A stretch of DNA of 64,000 bases from Glaciecola sp. KUL10 (lineage in GTDB: Bacteria; Pseudomonadota; Gammaproteobacteria; Enterobacterales; Alteromonadaceae). Where the stretch lies: positions 248,001 through 312,000 of the forward strand of contig NZ_BGNG01000002.1 of NCBI RefSeq assembly GCF_003203515.1. Direction: 5' to 3'. The notes below the pieces were generated by a model that worked only from the letters and a program-made list of their open reading frames with translations, ran no database searches and was not told the DNA's origin. Position 1 is the first letter of the stretch. Every line of letters starts with the position of its first letter. Both the position numbers and the translations under genes were made by a program. Of the stretch, positions 54,449-62,504 are shown piece by piece.

Positions 54449-55786
54449 TTAAGACTTGTTTTGTATTTCTTGTTTTATTTGCCCTGCTACTTTTGCAAAT
54501 GGCTCTGCATTGCGAACATTAGCCGGCAAATCTTGAACGGCTCTCCTGGCTTCATCAAGTGAGTTAAAGGCTTGAGCATATAAGACAACATACCACGCTC
54601 CTCCATACCGATTGGTTTCATAGATCCATGTATTTTCTTTGAGCTTGTTAGATTCAATATACGTTGCTAAAACCGATGGGTTTTGTATACCGGATAGTTG
54701 TAATAGCACAGCATCATCTTCAAGCGTTAAAATGATATTTTCATCGAACAAATAGGCTGGCGTTAATTCTTCAGCGGTTTCTTGCTCTAAACCCACACCA
54801 AGCGCGGCATCTAATTGCTCAACATTTATTATATCCGGTACCGCAAAATCGCCGTTGGTCGCTGAGTCTTCAACACTTTCTGGACTATCTTCCACTTTGC
54901 GCTCTGTATTTCGATTCTGCCAATCAGAGACCAAAATTTCGTTGGCTTCAAAAGGCATCTCTTCGACCACTTCAAGCTGTGTTTGCGGCAGTATTTCGAG
55001 ATTGCTGGTTTGCTCAGCTTCGTCTATAGAGGTTGTTGTAATATCTTGTGTATCTTTTGCTTCAGCAACGTCAGGAAGCTTGCCAGTTTTTAAGAACTCA
55101 CTCACATACCCGGGATATTGCCATGAAATCATGCCTATGAAACTTGCGAAAAAAATAACCAGTACGGCTGAAATAAACCATTTGTTACCCAAAAGATTGG
55201 CGCTATTTGCTTCTCCACGGCCGAAGAACTGACCTCTGAAGCTCGCATTGCTTTGAGACATCAAGTTTTCAAGTGCTTTGGGATCAAAACCAGTAGAAGA
55301 AATTGAGTGGTTGGACAACAAGACTGGTTTGTCGCTATTTTTATTCGGTAACCATTGTTTAGCGTGTTCTGCCCATTTCGTTTCACCGAACAATATTATA
55401 TTTAGGTGCTGATCTTTAGCATGTTTTCGGCTGTGTATTACCCACTCCCAAAGCTCCTGCAGAAAGTCATTTGGCAGGTGTTCTGAAAATTTAATACACA
55501 CCAAGAAAGGTCCGGACTGTTGAGAAAGTGATTTGAGTAATTCTTTTAACGGGCGAACATAGCTGCCTACCGTTTGTCCCATCAGTTGACGACAGATAAG
55601 ACGGCGATAGTCACTTGCATCCATTGACTCTTGAGCTTCGATATAAGAAATTTCAGTGTTTTCTTTTTGTACTGATAAGAAGTCTTCTAAGCTTTTCTGT
55701 TGTTGCGCTATCGTATCACCACTCACAAAAATGAGTTGCGACGAATAATTGACCAAATGTTCAAGCCTGTTTTGCAATTCTGTCAA
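54449..55786 (-). CDS. damX: DamX-like SPOR-domain cell-division protein
   Basis: 445 residues. The N-terminal cytoplasmic part (about 1-180) resembles a shortened AAA/ExeA-like domain (LIFVSGDTIAQQQKSLEDFL); one TM helix (about 205-225, LVIFFASFIGMISW); an acidic periplasmic linker (about 235-345); and a C-terminal SPOR domain (about 360-440, ENTWIYETNRYGGAWYVVLY) that binds denuded peptidoglycan at the septum. Position between aroB and dam supports DamX. It may take part in septation. Confidence 0.88.
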   Translation of the reverse strand: MTELQNRLEHLVNYSSQLIFVSGDTIAQQQKSLEDFLSVQKENTEISYIEAQESMDASDYRRLICRQLMGQTVGSYVRPLKELLKSLSQQSGPFLVCIKFSEHLPNDFLQELWEWVIHSRKHAKDQHLNIILFGETKWAEHAKQWLPNKNSDKPVLLSNHSISSTGFDPKALENLMSQSNASFRGQFFGRGEANSANLLGNKWFISAVLVIFFASFIGMISWQYPGYVSEFLKTGKLPDVAEAKDTQDITTTSIDEAEQTSNLEILPQTQLEVVEEMPFEANEILVSDWQNRNTERKVEDSPESVEDSATNGDFAVPDIINVEQLDAALGVGLEQETAEELTPAYLFDENIILTLEDDAVLLQLSGIQNPSVLATYIESNKLKENTWIYETNRYGGAWYVVLYAQAFNSLDEARRAVQDLPANVRNAEPFAKVAGQIKQEIQNKS

Positions 55787-55892
55787 TTATGTTGTTTCCT
55801 ATCTTCTTACCTAGTGAGTCTATTTTCGACCAATTTTTGTGTTATTCATTTAATCGACAAACGGAATTTCGTTGTATTTGATACCAAAAGTA

Positions 55893-56966
55893 CTAGCCAA
55901 GTAGGTCTGTTAGCTCGTCGGACGTAACATCATCATAAACGCCAGCCTTACCAATATCAGACGGTAATATAAAACGCATCGTACTATCGAGGACTTTCTT
56001 GTCGCGTTTCATGTGCTTAATATAAGCGTTCGCATCCATTTCTGCTGGCCCTGTAATAGGCAGTTGAAAGTAGGATATTAATTCTTGAATTCGCCCAAAC
56101 TTTGACATATCAAGCCAGTTACGCATGTTTGAGAGCTTTGCAGCAAGAACCATTCCAGCAGCGACAGCCTCACCGTGAAGCCAGACGCCATAGCCTTTTT
56201 CTGCTTCGATTGCATGCCCAAATGTGTGCCCGAGGTTTAATAAGGCACGCACACCATTTTCACGCTCATCCAATTTGACAACTTCAGCTTTTATCTTGCA
56301 ACATTCGTATATTATGTGACGTAACGCGTCTGGGTCTCTTGCTTTAATGGTCACAGCATTGCGTTCTAGCCATTCGAACAGATTGTAATCGTACATAATG
56401 CCGTACTTAATGACTTCCGCCATACCAGCATTGAACTCACGTTCACTGAGCGTTGAAAGGCTATTTGTATCAATATATACGGCTTTGGGCTGATAAAATG
56501 CACCGATCATATTTTTGCCAAGTGGATGATTAACACCTGTTTTTCCACCTACCGATGAGTCGACCTGCGATAACAACGTAGTAGGAACTTGAATAAATGG
56601 GATACCCCGTTGAAAGCAGGCTGCAGAAAACCCTGCCATATCACCGATGACTCCACCCCCTAGTGCGACAATGGTTGTGTCGCGTGAACAACCCAGTTCA
56701 ATGAGACGGGTCTGAATATGTGAAAAGGTATCAAGTGTTTTGTATTTTTCACCGTCGGGAAGTTCAATCAATTCAACTTTTAATTGAGCGACGGTAAGTG
56801 CCGAGATAATCGTTTTTGCATAAAGCGGTGCGACAGTCTCATTACTAACCACAACTGCTTTTTTTGTCGTTATCTCAGAAACTAAAAAACCGGCCTGATT
56901 GAACAAACCGGTTTCGATATAAATGGGATAACTACGATCTCCCAAATCTACGTTCAAAGTGGGCAT
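55893..56966 (-). CDS. aroB: 3-dehydroquinate synthase
   Basis: Second step of the shikimate pathway: DAHP to 3-dehydroquinate, needing NAD and zinc. 357 residues: GGGVIGDMAGFSAACFQRGI (NAD site), QVDSSVGGKTGVNHPLGKN, zinc ligands in NAGMAEVIKYG, GHTFGHAIE and WLHGEAVA. Full length. Follows aroK in the usual aroK-aroB pair, 78 bp apart. Confidence 0.97.
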   Translation of the reverse strand: MPTLNVDLGDRSYPIYIETGLFNQAGFLVSEITTKKAVVVSNETVAPLYAKTIISALTVAQLKVELIELPDGEKYKTLDTFSHIQTRLIELGCSRDTTIVALGGGVIGDMAGFSAACFQRGIPFIQVPTTLLSQVDSSVGGKTGVNHPLGKNMIGAFYQPKAVYIDTNSLSTLSEREFNAGMAEVIKYGIMYDYNLFEWLERNAVTIKARDPDALRHIIYECCKIKAEVVKLDERENGVRALLNLGHTFGHAIEAEKGYGVWLHGEAVAAGMVLAAKLSNMRNWLDMSKFGRIQELISYFQLPITGPAEMDANAYIKHMKRDKKVLDSTMRFILPSDIGKAGVYDDVTSDELTDLLG

Positions 56967-57044
56967 TTCGTAGTCTCCTTACTCAATGTCTATGCGTGTG
57001 GCTGTTTTTCTTTGTCTGCGCGATTGTTTTTTACGCGCTTTAAT

Positions 57045-57560
57045 TTACAAGCCAATTTTATTTATGATTTGATTTGCAACGGCGCGTGCACTCTGGTCGT
57101 CAGTTTCAACGACGTAATCGGCTACATCTTCGTACAATGGGTTGCGCTCGTTAGCTAAATCTCTTAATACTTGCTCTGGGTCTTCAGTTTGAAGAAGCGG
57201 ACGCCTTTTGTCGCGTTGCGTTCGTGCTACTTGTTTGTCAATTGTTGTCTGCAGATACACAACAATACCGCGCGCCGACAATCTATTACGAACATTTTTA
57301 GACACGATTGACCCGCCACCCGTTGCAAGCACGATACCCTGCTTGTCGGTTAAATCGTTAATGATGCCTTCTTCGCGTTTTCTAAAACCGTCTTCGCCTT
57401 CAAGATCAAATATCCATGCGATATCTGCGCCTGTTCGTCGCTCAATTTCTTGATCAGAGTCATAAAAGTCTAGATGCAGTTCGTCTGCAAGGTGCCTACC
57501 GATAGTACTTTTGCCTGCTCCCATCGGACCGACAAGGAAGATATTACGTTTTTCAGCCAT
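57045..57560 (-). CDS. aroK: Shikimate kinase I
   Basis: Phosphorylates shikimate. 171 residues: Walker [10 protein letters not shown] (11-19), shikimate-binding [11 protein letters not shown] and GGGS, LID region RDKRRPLLQ. Typical AroK length and position between pilQ and aroB. Confidence 0.97.
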   Translation of the reverse strand: MAEKRNIFLVGPMGAGKSTIGRHLADELHLDFYDSDQEIERRTGADIAWIFDLEGEDGFRKREEGIINDLTDKQGIVLATGGGSIVSKNVRNRLSARGIVVYLQTTIDKQVARTQRDKRRPLLQTEDPEQVLRDLANERNPLYEDVADYVVETDDQSARAVANQIINKIGL

Positions 57561-57853
57561 GTTTGCTTATTTCACAGTCTAATATATCTATAAATGAAGC
57601 TGGTTCGGTGTCTTTATTTTTGATGAACCACCTATGTTCGTTTTAATAAGTAATTGATTTAACTTAAAAAACGGGCGAATAGTTTCCCCATTGGAAAATC
57701 TGGAACGCGGATTATCTCAAGTAATGATGAATAGATGCAAGCTTTGTGTGAAAAACTGTCAAAATTAGCCTGTAGCACTGTCTATTTAATCTGAGGTCAA
57801 CGCGCTGATGAATGTACTTAGTCACTCATTTTATTACACATTTTTTAATTAAT

Positions 57854-59593
57854 TCACTCGGTTATTATTTTTGGTGTTACAAAGATCAGAAGTTCTCTTT
57901 TTTCTTCTAGTGTAGATGATCTTTTGAACAAATTACCCACAATTGGTAAATCACCAAATAGCGGAACTTTCGAAACAGCATCTGTACTAATTTGTTGAAA
58001 TATTCCTCCAAGTACGATGGTTTCGCCATTTTCGACTAAGACTTGTGTGCTTATTTCTTGCGTGTCAATTGCCACGGCAGGGCCTGTCGAGGTAGAAACA
58101 GTTTCGCCGCGAGTATCTTGAGTAACAACTAGGTTCAAAATTATCCTGTTATCAGGCGTAATGTGCGGAGTGACTTTTAGGCTAAGTACCGCTTTTTTGA
58201 ATGCTACAGATGTTGCACCACTCGATGTGGCTTGTACAAAAGGAATTTCGGTTCCCTGTTCTATGTAAGCCTCTTGCTGGTTAGCTACTGTAATGCGTGG
58301 ACTCGCGATAATTTCGCCCTTGTTTTCTGACTCTAACGCGCTTAACTCTAAGTCAAGTATATTGCCATCAAGCAAATTCGCTATTTGGAAACCAATGCGC
58401 CCTGCGCTATTAGACACGGGTAAATTGACGTTCAAGCGTTCTGTTAAAGAGGGAACAAGTCCTGCGCCCGCTAAATTAGCGCCTTCTGCAGAGCCGGAGA
58501 CACTGCTATCATTTCCCGTTCCAGTAAAGCCCCAGCGGACACCCAATTGCTCATCGATATTGTCTCGAACTGTCACCATTCTAGATTCGATTAATACCTG
58601 TTTGACTGGGACGTCGAGTGATTTGATAACCCTTCTGGCTTCATCGATTGAAGCTAATGTATCTCTGATAAGCAAGGTATTCGTTCTTTCATCCACGCTG
58701 ACACTGCCACGGTTACTTAGAATACCCCCTTCGCTAGATTTCAATATGCTTGCTAACTCAGCTGCCTTTGCATAATTGACGCTAATGTTGGCAGACGTTA
58801 ATTCTGCAAGATTTTGCACTTGCTGTTTAGACTGTAGTTGCTGAGTTTCTCTTGCCGCTAATTCTTCAGAAGGTGCGATTAGTAAAATATTTCCCTCCAA
58901 GCGCTTATCAAGCCCTCTGATTTTCAAAATCATATCCAGCGCCTGATCCCATGGCACGCCAGTTAAACTGATCGTTACATTTCCGTTGACTGTGTCGGTG
59001 GTAACTAAGTTAAACCCATTTACTTGGGCGATTATTTGAAGGACTTGGCGCACCGGTACATCTTGAAAATCTAGTGAAATAGGCTTGCCGGTGTATTGAG
59101 GTGTGTTCACCTGTTCAATTTCGTCTTTGGTTAACGGTGAAATACGGACCAATACTGTATTTTCATTTTCCGTTTTATTGACTTTGACTTGGTCACTGTA
59201 AGTTATTTCAACACGAATCACATCTTCGTCTTGAAATGTTTCTATTGCAGTCACATTCGTGCCAAACTGAGTTACATCAATTTCAACAAACTGTTCATCA
59301 GCCAAGCTTGCACCTTCGATACTGAGTGTTGCCTTTCCTTGTGCTTCAATCAGGTTGACGCGAGCGGGCAAGGATGTAAAGCCTAATTCGACTACGCCAG
59401 CTGCTCCATCTCTTGTAAAATCAATATTGTTAAGGGTGCTAAGGCTTTCATTTTTTTCATACGCAGCTGGGTTAGATAGTGGAACCTCAGATACTTGTGC
59501 ATGAGTAACCCCAACAGAAATACTAATGCAAAATAGACAAGCAATTAATCTTGTAAACGTGTTTCCGGCATGAAGTTTTTCTCGACTATACAT
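57854..59593 (-). CDS. pilQ: Type IV pilus secretin PilQ
   Basis: Outer-membrane pore through which the type IV pilus passes. 579 residues from ATG 59593: signal peptide (about 1-32), AMIN domain (about 45-150), STN/N0 domain (about 170-225, PISLDFQDVPVRQVLQIIAQ), secretin N1 region (about 270-335), and secretin core (about 400-575) with VPLFGDLPIVGNLF. Only one AMIN domain is visible, so it is shorter than two-AMIN PilQ (about 700). GGGGA about 8 nt before ATG 59593 is the reason for this start; ATG 59599 is also possible. It overlaps the pilP stop. Confidence 0.95.
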   Translation of the reverse strand: MYSREKLHAGNTFTRLIACLFCISISVGVTHAQVSEVPLSNPAAYEKNESLSTLNNIDFTRDGAAGVVELGFTSLPARVNLIEAQGKATLSIEGASLADEQFVEIDVTQFGTNVTAIETFQDEDVIRVEITYSDQVKVNKTENENTVLVRISPLTKDEIEQVNTPQYTGKPISLDFQDVPVRQVLQIIAQVNGFNLVTTDTVNGNVTISLTGVPWDQALDMILKIRGLDKRLEGNILLIAPSEELAARETQQLQSKQQVQNLAELTSANISVNYAKAAELASILKSSEGGILSNRGSVSVDERTNTLLIRDTLASIDEARRVIKSLDVPVKQVLIESRMVTVRDNIDEQLGVRWGFTGTGNDSSVSGSAEGANLAGAGLVPSLTERLNVNLPVSNSAGRIGFQIANLLDGNILDLELSALESENKGEIIASPRITVANQQEAYIEQGTEIPFVQATSSGATSVAFKKAVLSLKVTPHITPDNRIILNLVVTQDTRGETVSTSTGPAVAIDTQEISTQVLVENGETIVLGGIFQQISTDAVSKVPLFGDLPIVGNLFKRSSTLEEKRELLIFVTPKIITE

Positions 59594-60128
59594 TATCATT
59601 TTCCCCAGGCACTGAAGACATTGTCAGTGTTGCTTGTTTTGTTTTCCAGCAGCCTGCTCCATCTGGGAGCAATTCTTGAATAACCAATTGTGTATCGTTA
59701 ATACTCGTCACCTTGCCATTAAACAGGCCTATATATTGGCCACGCTTAACGCGATGGAGGCTACCGTCATTCGCCTTGATTAACGCCCACTGTTGACCGT
59801 TAATACTAAACACGCCCGCCATTCTTAGTGCATCGATACCATATGACTCGAGTTTTGTTTTTTGACGATTGCGTTGAGGTTGCAAGCAATTAGCGTTGTT
59901 ATTTACGACTTCTGCGCTTTGTCCAAGGTTTTGTTTGCGTTCAAAAGGGCTTCTTAGATCACTTGCACCATATTCAACCGGCTCTAGCTTGTTGAATTCA
60001 GGATAAGCCTCAATACTCACTTGAGTGTTTTGCTTTATGTCATTGGTAAACACGACGAGATCATCAACTTTTGCACCGCAACCGCTAAGCATGGTGCCAC
60101 CGGTAAGTAATATGAGTATTTTTTTCAT
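59586..60128 (-). CDS. pilP: Type IV pilus lipoprotein PilP
   Basis: 180 residues. Lipobox TMLSGC places it on the inner-membrane side of the periplasm. It links the PilNO dimer to the PilQ secretin. The C-terminal HR domain (ALRMAGVFSINGQQWALIKA, then VKRGQYIGLFNGKV) is typical. Nine bp after pilO; overlaps pilQ. Confidence 0.93.
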   Translation of the reverse strand: MKKILILLTGGTMLSGCGAKVDDLVVFTNDIKQNTQVSIEAYPEFNKLEPVEYGASDLRSPFERKQNLGQSAEVVNNNANCLQPQRNRQKTKLESYGIDALRMAGVFSINGQQWALIKANDGSLHRVKRGQYIGLFNGKVTSINDTQLVIQELLPDGAGCWKTKQATLTMSSVPGENDNV

Positions 60129-60137
60129 TATTTACTC

Positions 60138-60728
60138 CTACTCCGTCGTAGCTGCACGATAGGTTTTAGCTTGCATTTTCAATGACAACTCACCGTTTTG
60201 AGTCGAAATATCGAAGTCATGCAGCGTCACAATACGTGGTAGGTTTGCGATGTTCGAAGCAAATTGACCAAACTCGTGATACTTACCGCTTACCTCTATT
60301 TGTATCGGCAATTCAGTGTAAAACTCTTTAGGAATTTCTTGTTGCCAGTTTAAAAGTTTAAATGACAGGCCTGCATCGGTGCCTACAAACGTAATATCAT
60401 CTAGCAAACCGGGAGTTTCGTTGCTTGTGGGAAGTGATTTAAGCATTGAAGAAAAGTCTTCTTCAATTCGAGCAAGTTGTTCTTCGTAAGCTCTTAAATT
60501 AACTGCAACGCGATACTTTGCTGCAAATGTTTGTTTTAACTCAGCTTCTTGCTTTTTGGTCGCTTCTAAAATCGGAAGTTTGCTACTTATAATGCCGTAG
60601 TAACAGATAGCCGATACCAATATGACGCAAAACAGCGCAACCACTACTTTGATTTCTTTAGGCCAAATGGCAACTTGTTCAAAATCGAGTTCGTTGATTT
60701 CTTTGAGTTTAGAAAAATCAAAAGCCAT
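60138..60728 (-). CDS. pilO: Type IV pilus assembly protein PilO
   Basis: 196 residues: short cytoplasmic N-terminus, one TM helix (about 28-48, VVALFCVILVSAICYYG), a coiled coil and a ferredoxin-like periplasmic domain (ending FDISTQNGELSLKMQAKTY). Forms a heterodimer with PilN as the inner-membrane alignment complex. Directly abuts pilN. Confidence 0.93.
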   Translation of the reverse strand: MAFDFSKLKEINELDFEQVAIWPKEIKVVVALFCVILVSAICYYGIISSKLPILEATKKQEAELKQTFAAKYRVAVNLRAYEEQLARIEEDFSSMLKSLPTSNETPGLLDDITFVGTDAGLSFKLLNWQQEIPKEFYTELPIQIEVSGKYHEFGQFASNIANLPRIVTLHDFDISTQNGELSLKMQAKTYRAATTE

Positions 60729-61313
60729 TTAGTTTGTCCCCTCGTTTTGCTCGTCGATTGTCACTGGGGCCACCTTTGCACTCAAAGAGAAGGTTAACTT
60801 GAAATTACTTACGGCATTAAGTGATGCCGCATCGGCTTTTATCGACGATAATTCACCATTGGTAAACACTTCCGAGGCTTGGAGGTTACGCATAAAAGAA
60901 GATAGCCGGTTATTTGATTCGCTGATCCCAACCAGTTCGATACGATTGCCATTGCGTGACATCTTTTCAAAAGACACACCATTAGGCACGATGCGCGCAA
61001 GTTCGTCGAACATGATGGGGGATACGTTTCGGCTAACTTGCAGTTGTTCAATTAATGCCATTCTTTGTGAAATGGCCGATTTTGTAGTCTTAATATCTCT
61101 AATTCTTGCAATTTGGGCATCTAGAATACTGATTTCTTGATTTAGATAATTATTGCGAAACTCTTGATTTCGAATTTGCTTTTCAATGAATTCGCCGAGT
61201 AACCAAAATGCTAAAAACACGATTAAGGCGATAAATATCAGAGAGCCCAAATATTGTTTTTTATCTTTTTGACGCTGTTCCTCACGCCAAGGGAGTAGAT
61301 TTACATGTGCCAT
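60729..61313 (-). CDS. pilN: Type IV pilus assembly protein PilN
   Basis: 194 residues. The cytoplasmic motif NLLPWREEQ (residues 4-12) is the PilM-binding peptide; a TM helix follows (about 22-42), then a coiled coil and a ferredoxin-like periplasmic domain. Its start overlaps the pilM stop by 13 bp and its stop abuts pilO, so translation is coupled. Confidence 0.94.
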   Translation of the reverse strand: MAHVNLLPWREEQRQKDKKQYLGSLIFIALIVFLAFWLLGEFIEKQIRNQEFRNNYLNQEISILDAQIARIRDIKTTKSAISQRMALIEQLQVSRNVSPIMFDELARIVPNGVSFEKMSRNGNRIELVGISESNNRLSSFMRNLQASEVFTNGELSSIKADAASLNAVSNFKLTFSLSAKVAPVTIDEQNEGTN

Positions 61314-62365
61314 TCGTTAAAACCTCTACTCGCAAGACCAAGTGCGATAGCCATTTGTGGCGAGAGCTTGATTAACTCTTCGGCATTTAATTTGTCTGAT
61401 ATCGAGGCCCTCAATAATGGGTTGAAGTTTTGGACCTCGATTCCTAAGTCTTTACTTAGCTCCTCAGCGATACCCGGCAGTACGGCTGCTCCTCCCGCTA
61501 GCAATATTTTTGTGGGTTGAAGCTGATGAGTGCTTGATGAATACATTTGCAACGCGCGCTGAATTTGCTGTTGTAACGCCGAAATAAATAAGGGAAGAGT
61601 ATCGTTGAACCAAGCTTCTGGTGCTGTCCCTGCAGCTAATTGATCTTCGATTTCTTGAGTGTCTAAACTGTGAATGACCGATAAATCTTGGATAAATTTA
61701 TTGATGCCAAATGGATAGTCTTTGCTATAGGTGACTAAGCCATCCTTTACAAAGCACAATTGAAGCATACTTGAGCCAACCGATATACAGCACTGAGGTT
61801 CTTCGTCCTGTATGTCACTGAAATACTTTATTGCATTGCCTAATGCATAGGTTTCGATGTCAACGACCTTTGGCTCAAATGGCACTTCTCTAACGAGTGT
61901 TATGCGGCTATCAACTAGTTCTTTATGAGCGGCCGTCAGCAACACTTCTACTTTGCCGACGTGTGCTGAGCTTTCTCTTATTTCCTCAAAGTCAATGTAG
62001 ACTTCATCAATTGGATACGGAATCAAACTATCAGCTTCGATCTCTATTTGGCTTTCTAATTCAAAATCTGTTTGGTTTGGTTCCATGAAAACTGTTTTAC
62101 TGATAACTGAAGGGCCAGCAACTGCAATAGCGACCAATTTATGCTTGTTTTTAAGTGACAGTTTGACTTTTTTAAGTGCGCGGCTAACAGCATCGTAATC
62201 TTTGATTTCTCGCTCATTGAAAGCATTACCATTTATCGACTCGCAAGCAAAGCCCGTTACTTTTACGGAATCGTCTATTCTATCTAGACAAATAGCCTTG
62301 ATATAACGTGTGCCAATGTCTAAACCGATAATGCTTTTAGCTTTTTTCTTAAAAAGCGAGTTCAT
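61301..62365 (-). CDS. pilM: Type IV pilus actin-like ATPase PilM
   Basis: 354 residues, an actin/FtsA-like cytoplasmic protein binding the N-terminus of PilN. Phosphate-1 loop SIIGLDIGTRYIKAIC, adenosine loop KILLAGGAAVLPGI, C-terminal MAIALGLASRGF. First gene of pilMNOPQ, transcribed away from mrcA. Confidence 0.95.
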   Translation of the reverse strand: MNSLFKKKAKSIIGLDIGTRYIKAICLDRIDDSVKVTGFACESINGNAFNEREIKDYDAVSRALKKVKLSLKNKHKLVAIAVAGPSVISKTVFMEPNQTDFELESQIEIEADSLIPYPIDEVYIDFEEIRESSAHVGKVEVLLTAAHKELVDSRITLVREVPFEPKVVDIETYALGNAIKYFSDIQDEEPQCCISVGSSMLQLCFVKDGLVTYSKDYPFGINKFIQDLSVIHSLDTQEIEDQLAAGTAPEAWFNDTLPLFISALQQQIQRALQMYSSSTHQLQPTKILLAGGAAVLPGIAEELSKDLGIEVQNFNPLLRASISDKLNAEELIKLSPQMAIALGLASRGFNEWHM

Positions 62366-62400
62366 TCAATAGTCGCTCTGAGTTAGTTCTAGTATGATAT

Positions 62401-62448
62401 GTCGTTAATAATACTGATTTTCTTTGTTTATACTGTTGTGTTAACGAC
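62401..62448. promoter_or_regulatory. Spaced 8-bp inverted repeat in the pilM-mrcA divergent promoter
   Basis: GTCGTTAA (62401-62408) is the exact reverse complement of TTAACGAC (62441-62448), 40 bp from start to start, in the 139-bp gap between the divergent pilM and mrcA. Four helical turns apart, the arms could hold a dimer or looping regulator. Function inferred. Confidence 0.4.
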
Positions 62449-62504
62449 ACATAGGTATAAATAATGAATATTTTAATGCAATCTAACAACGTGAATAATT
62501 GCCA

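Noticed and set aside
54855-55232. 125-codon plus-strand frame
   Set aside because: Antisense shadow of damX, serine-rich from the acidic linker.
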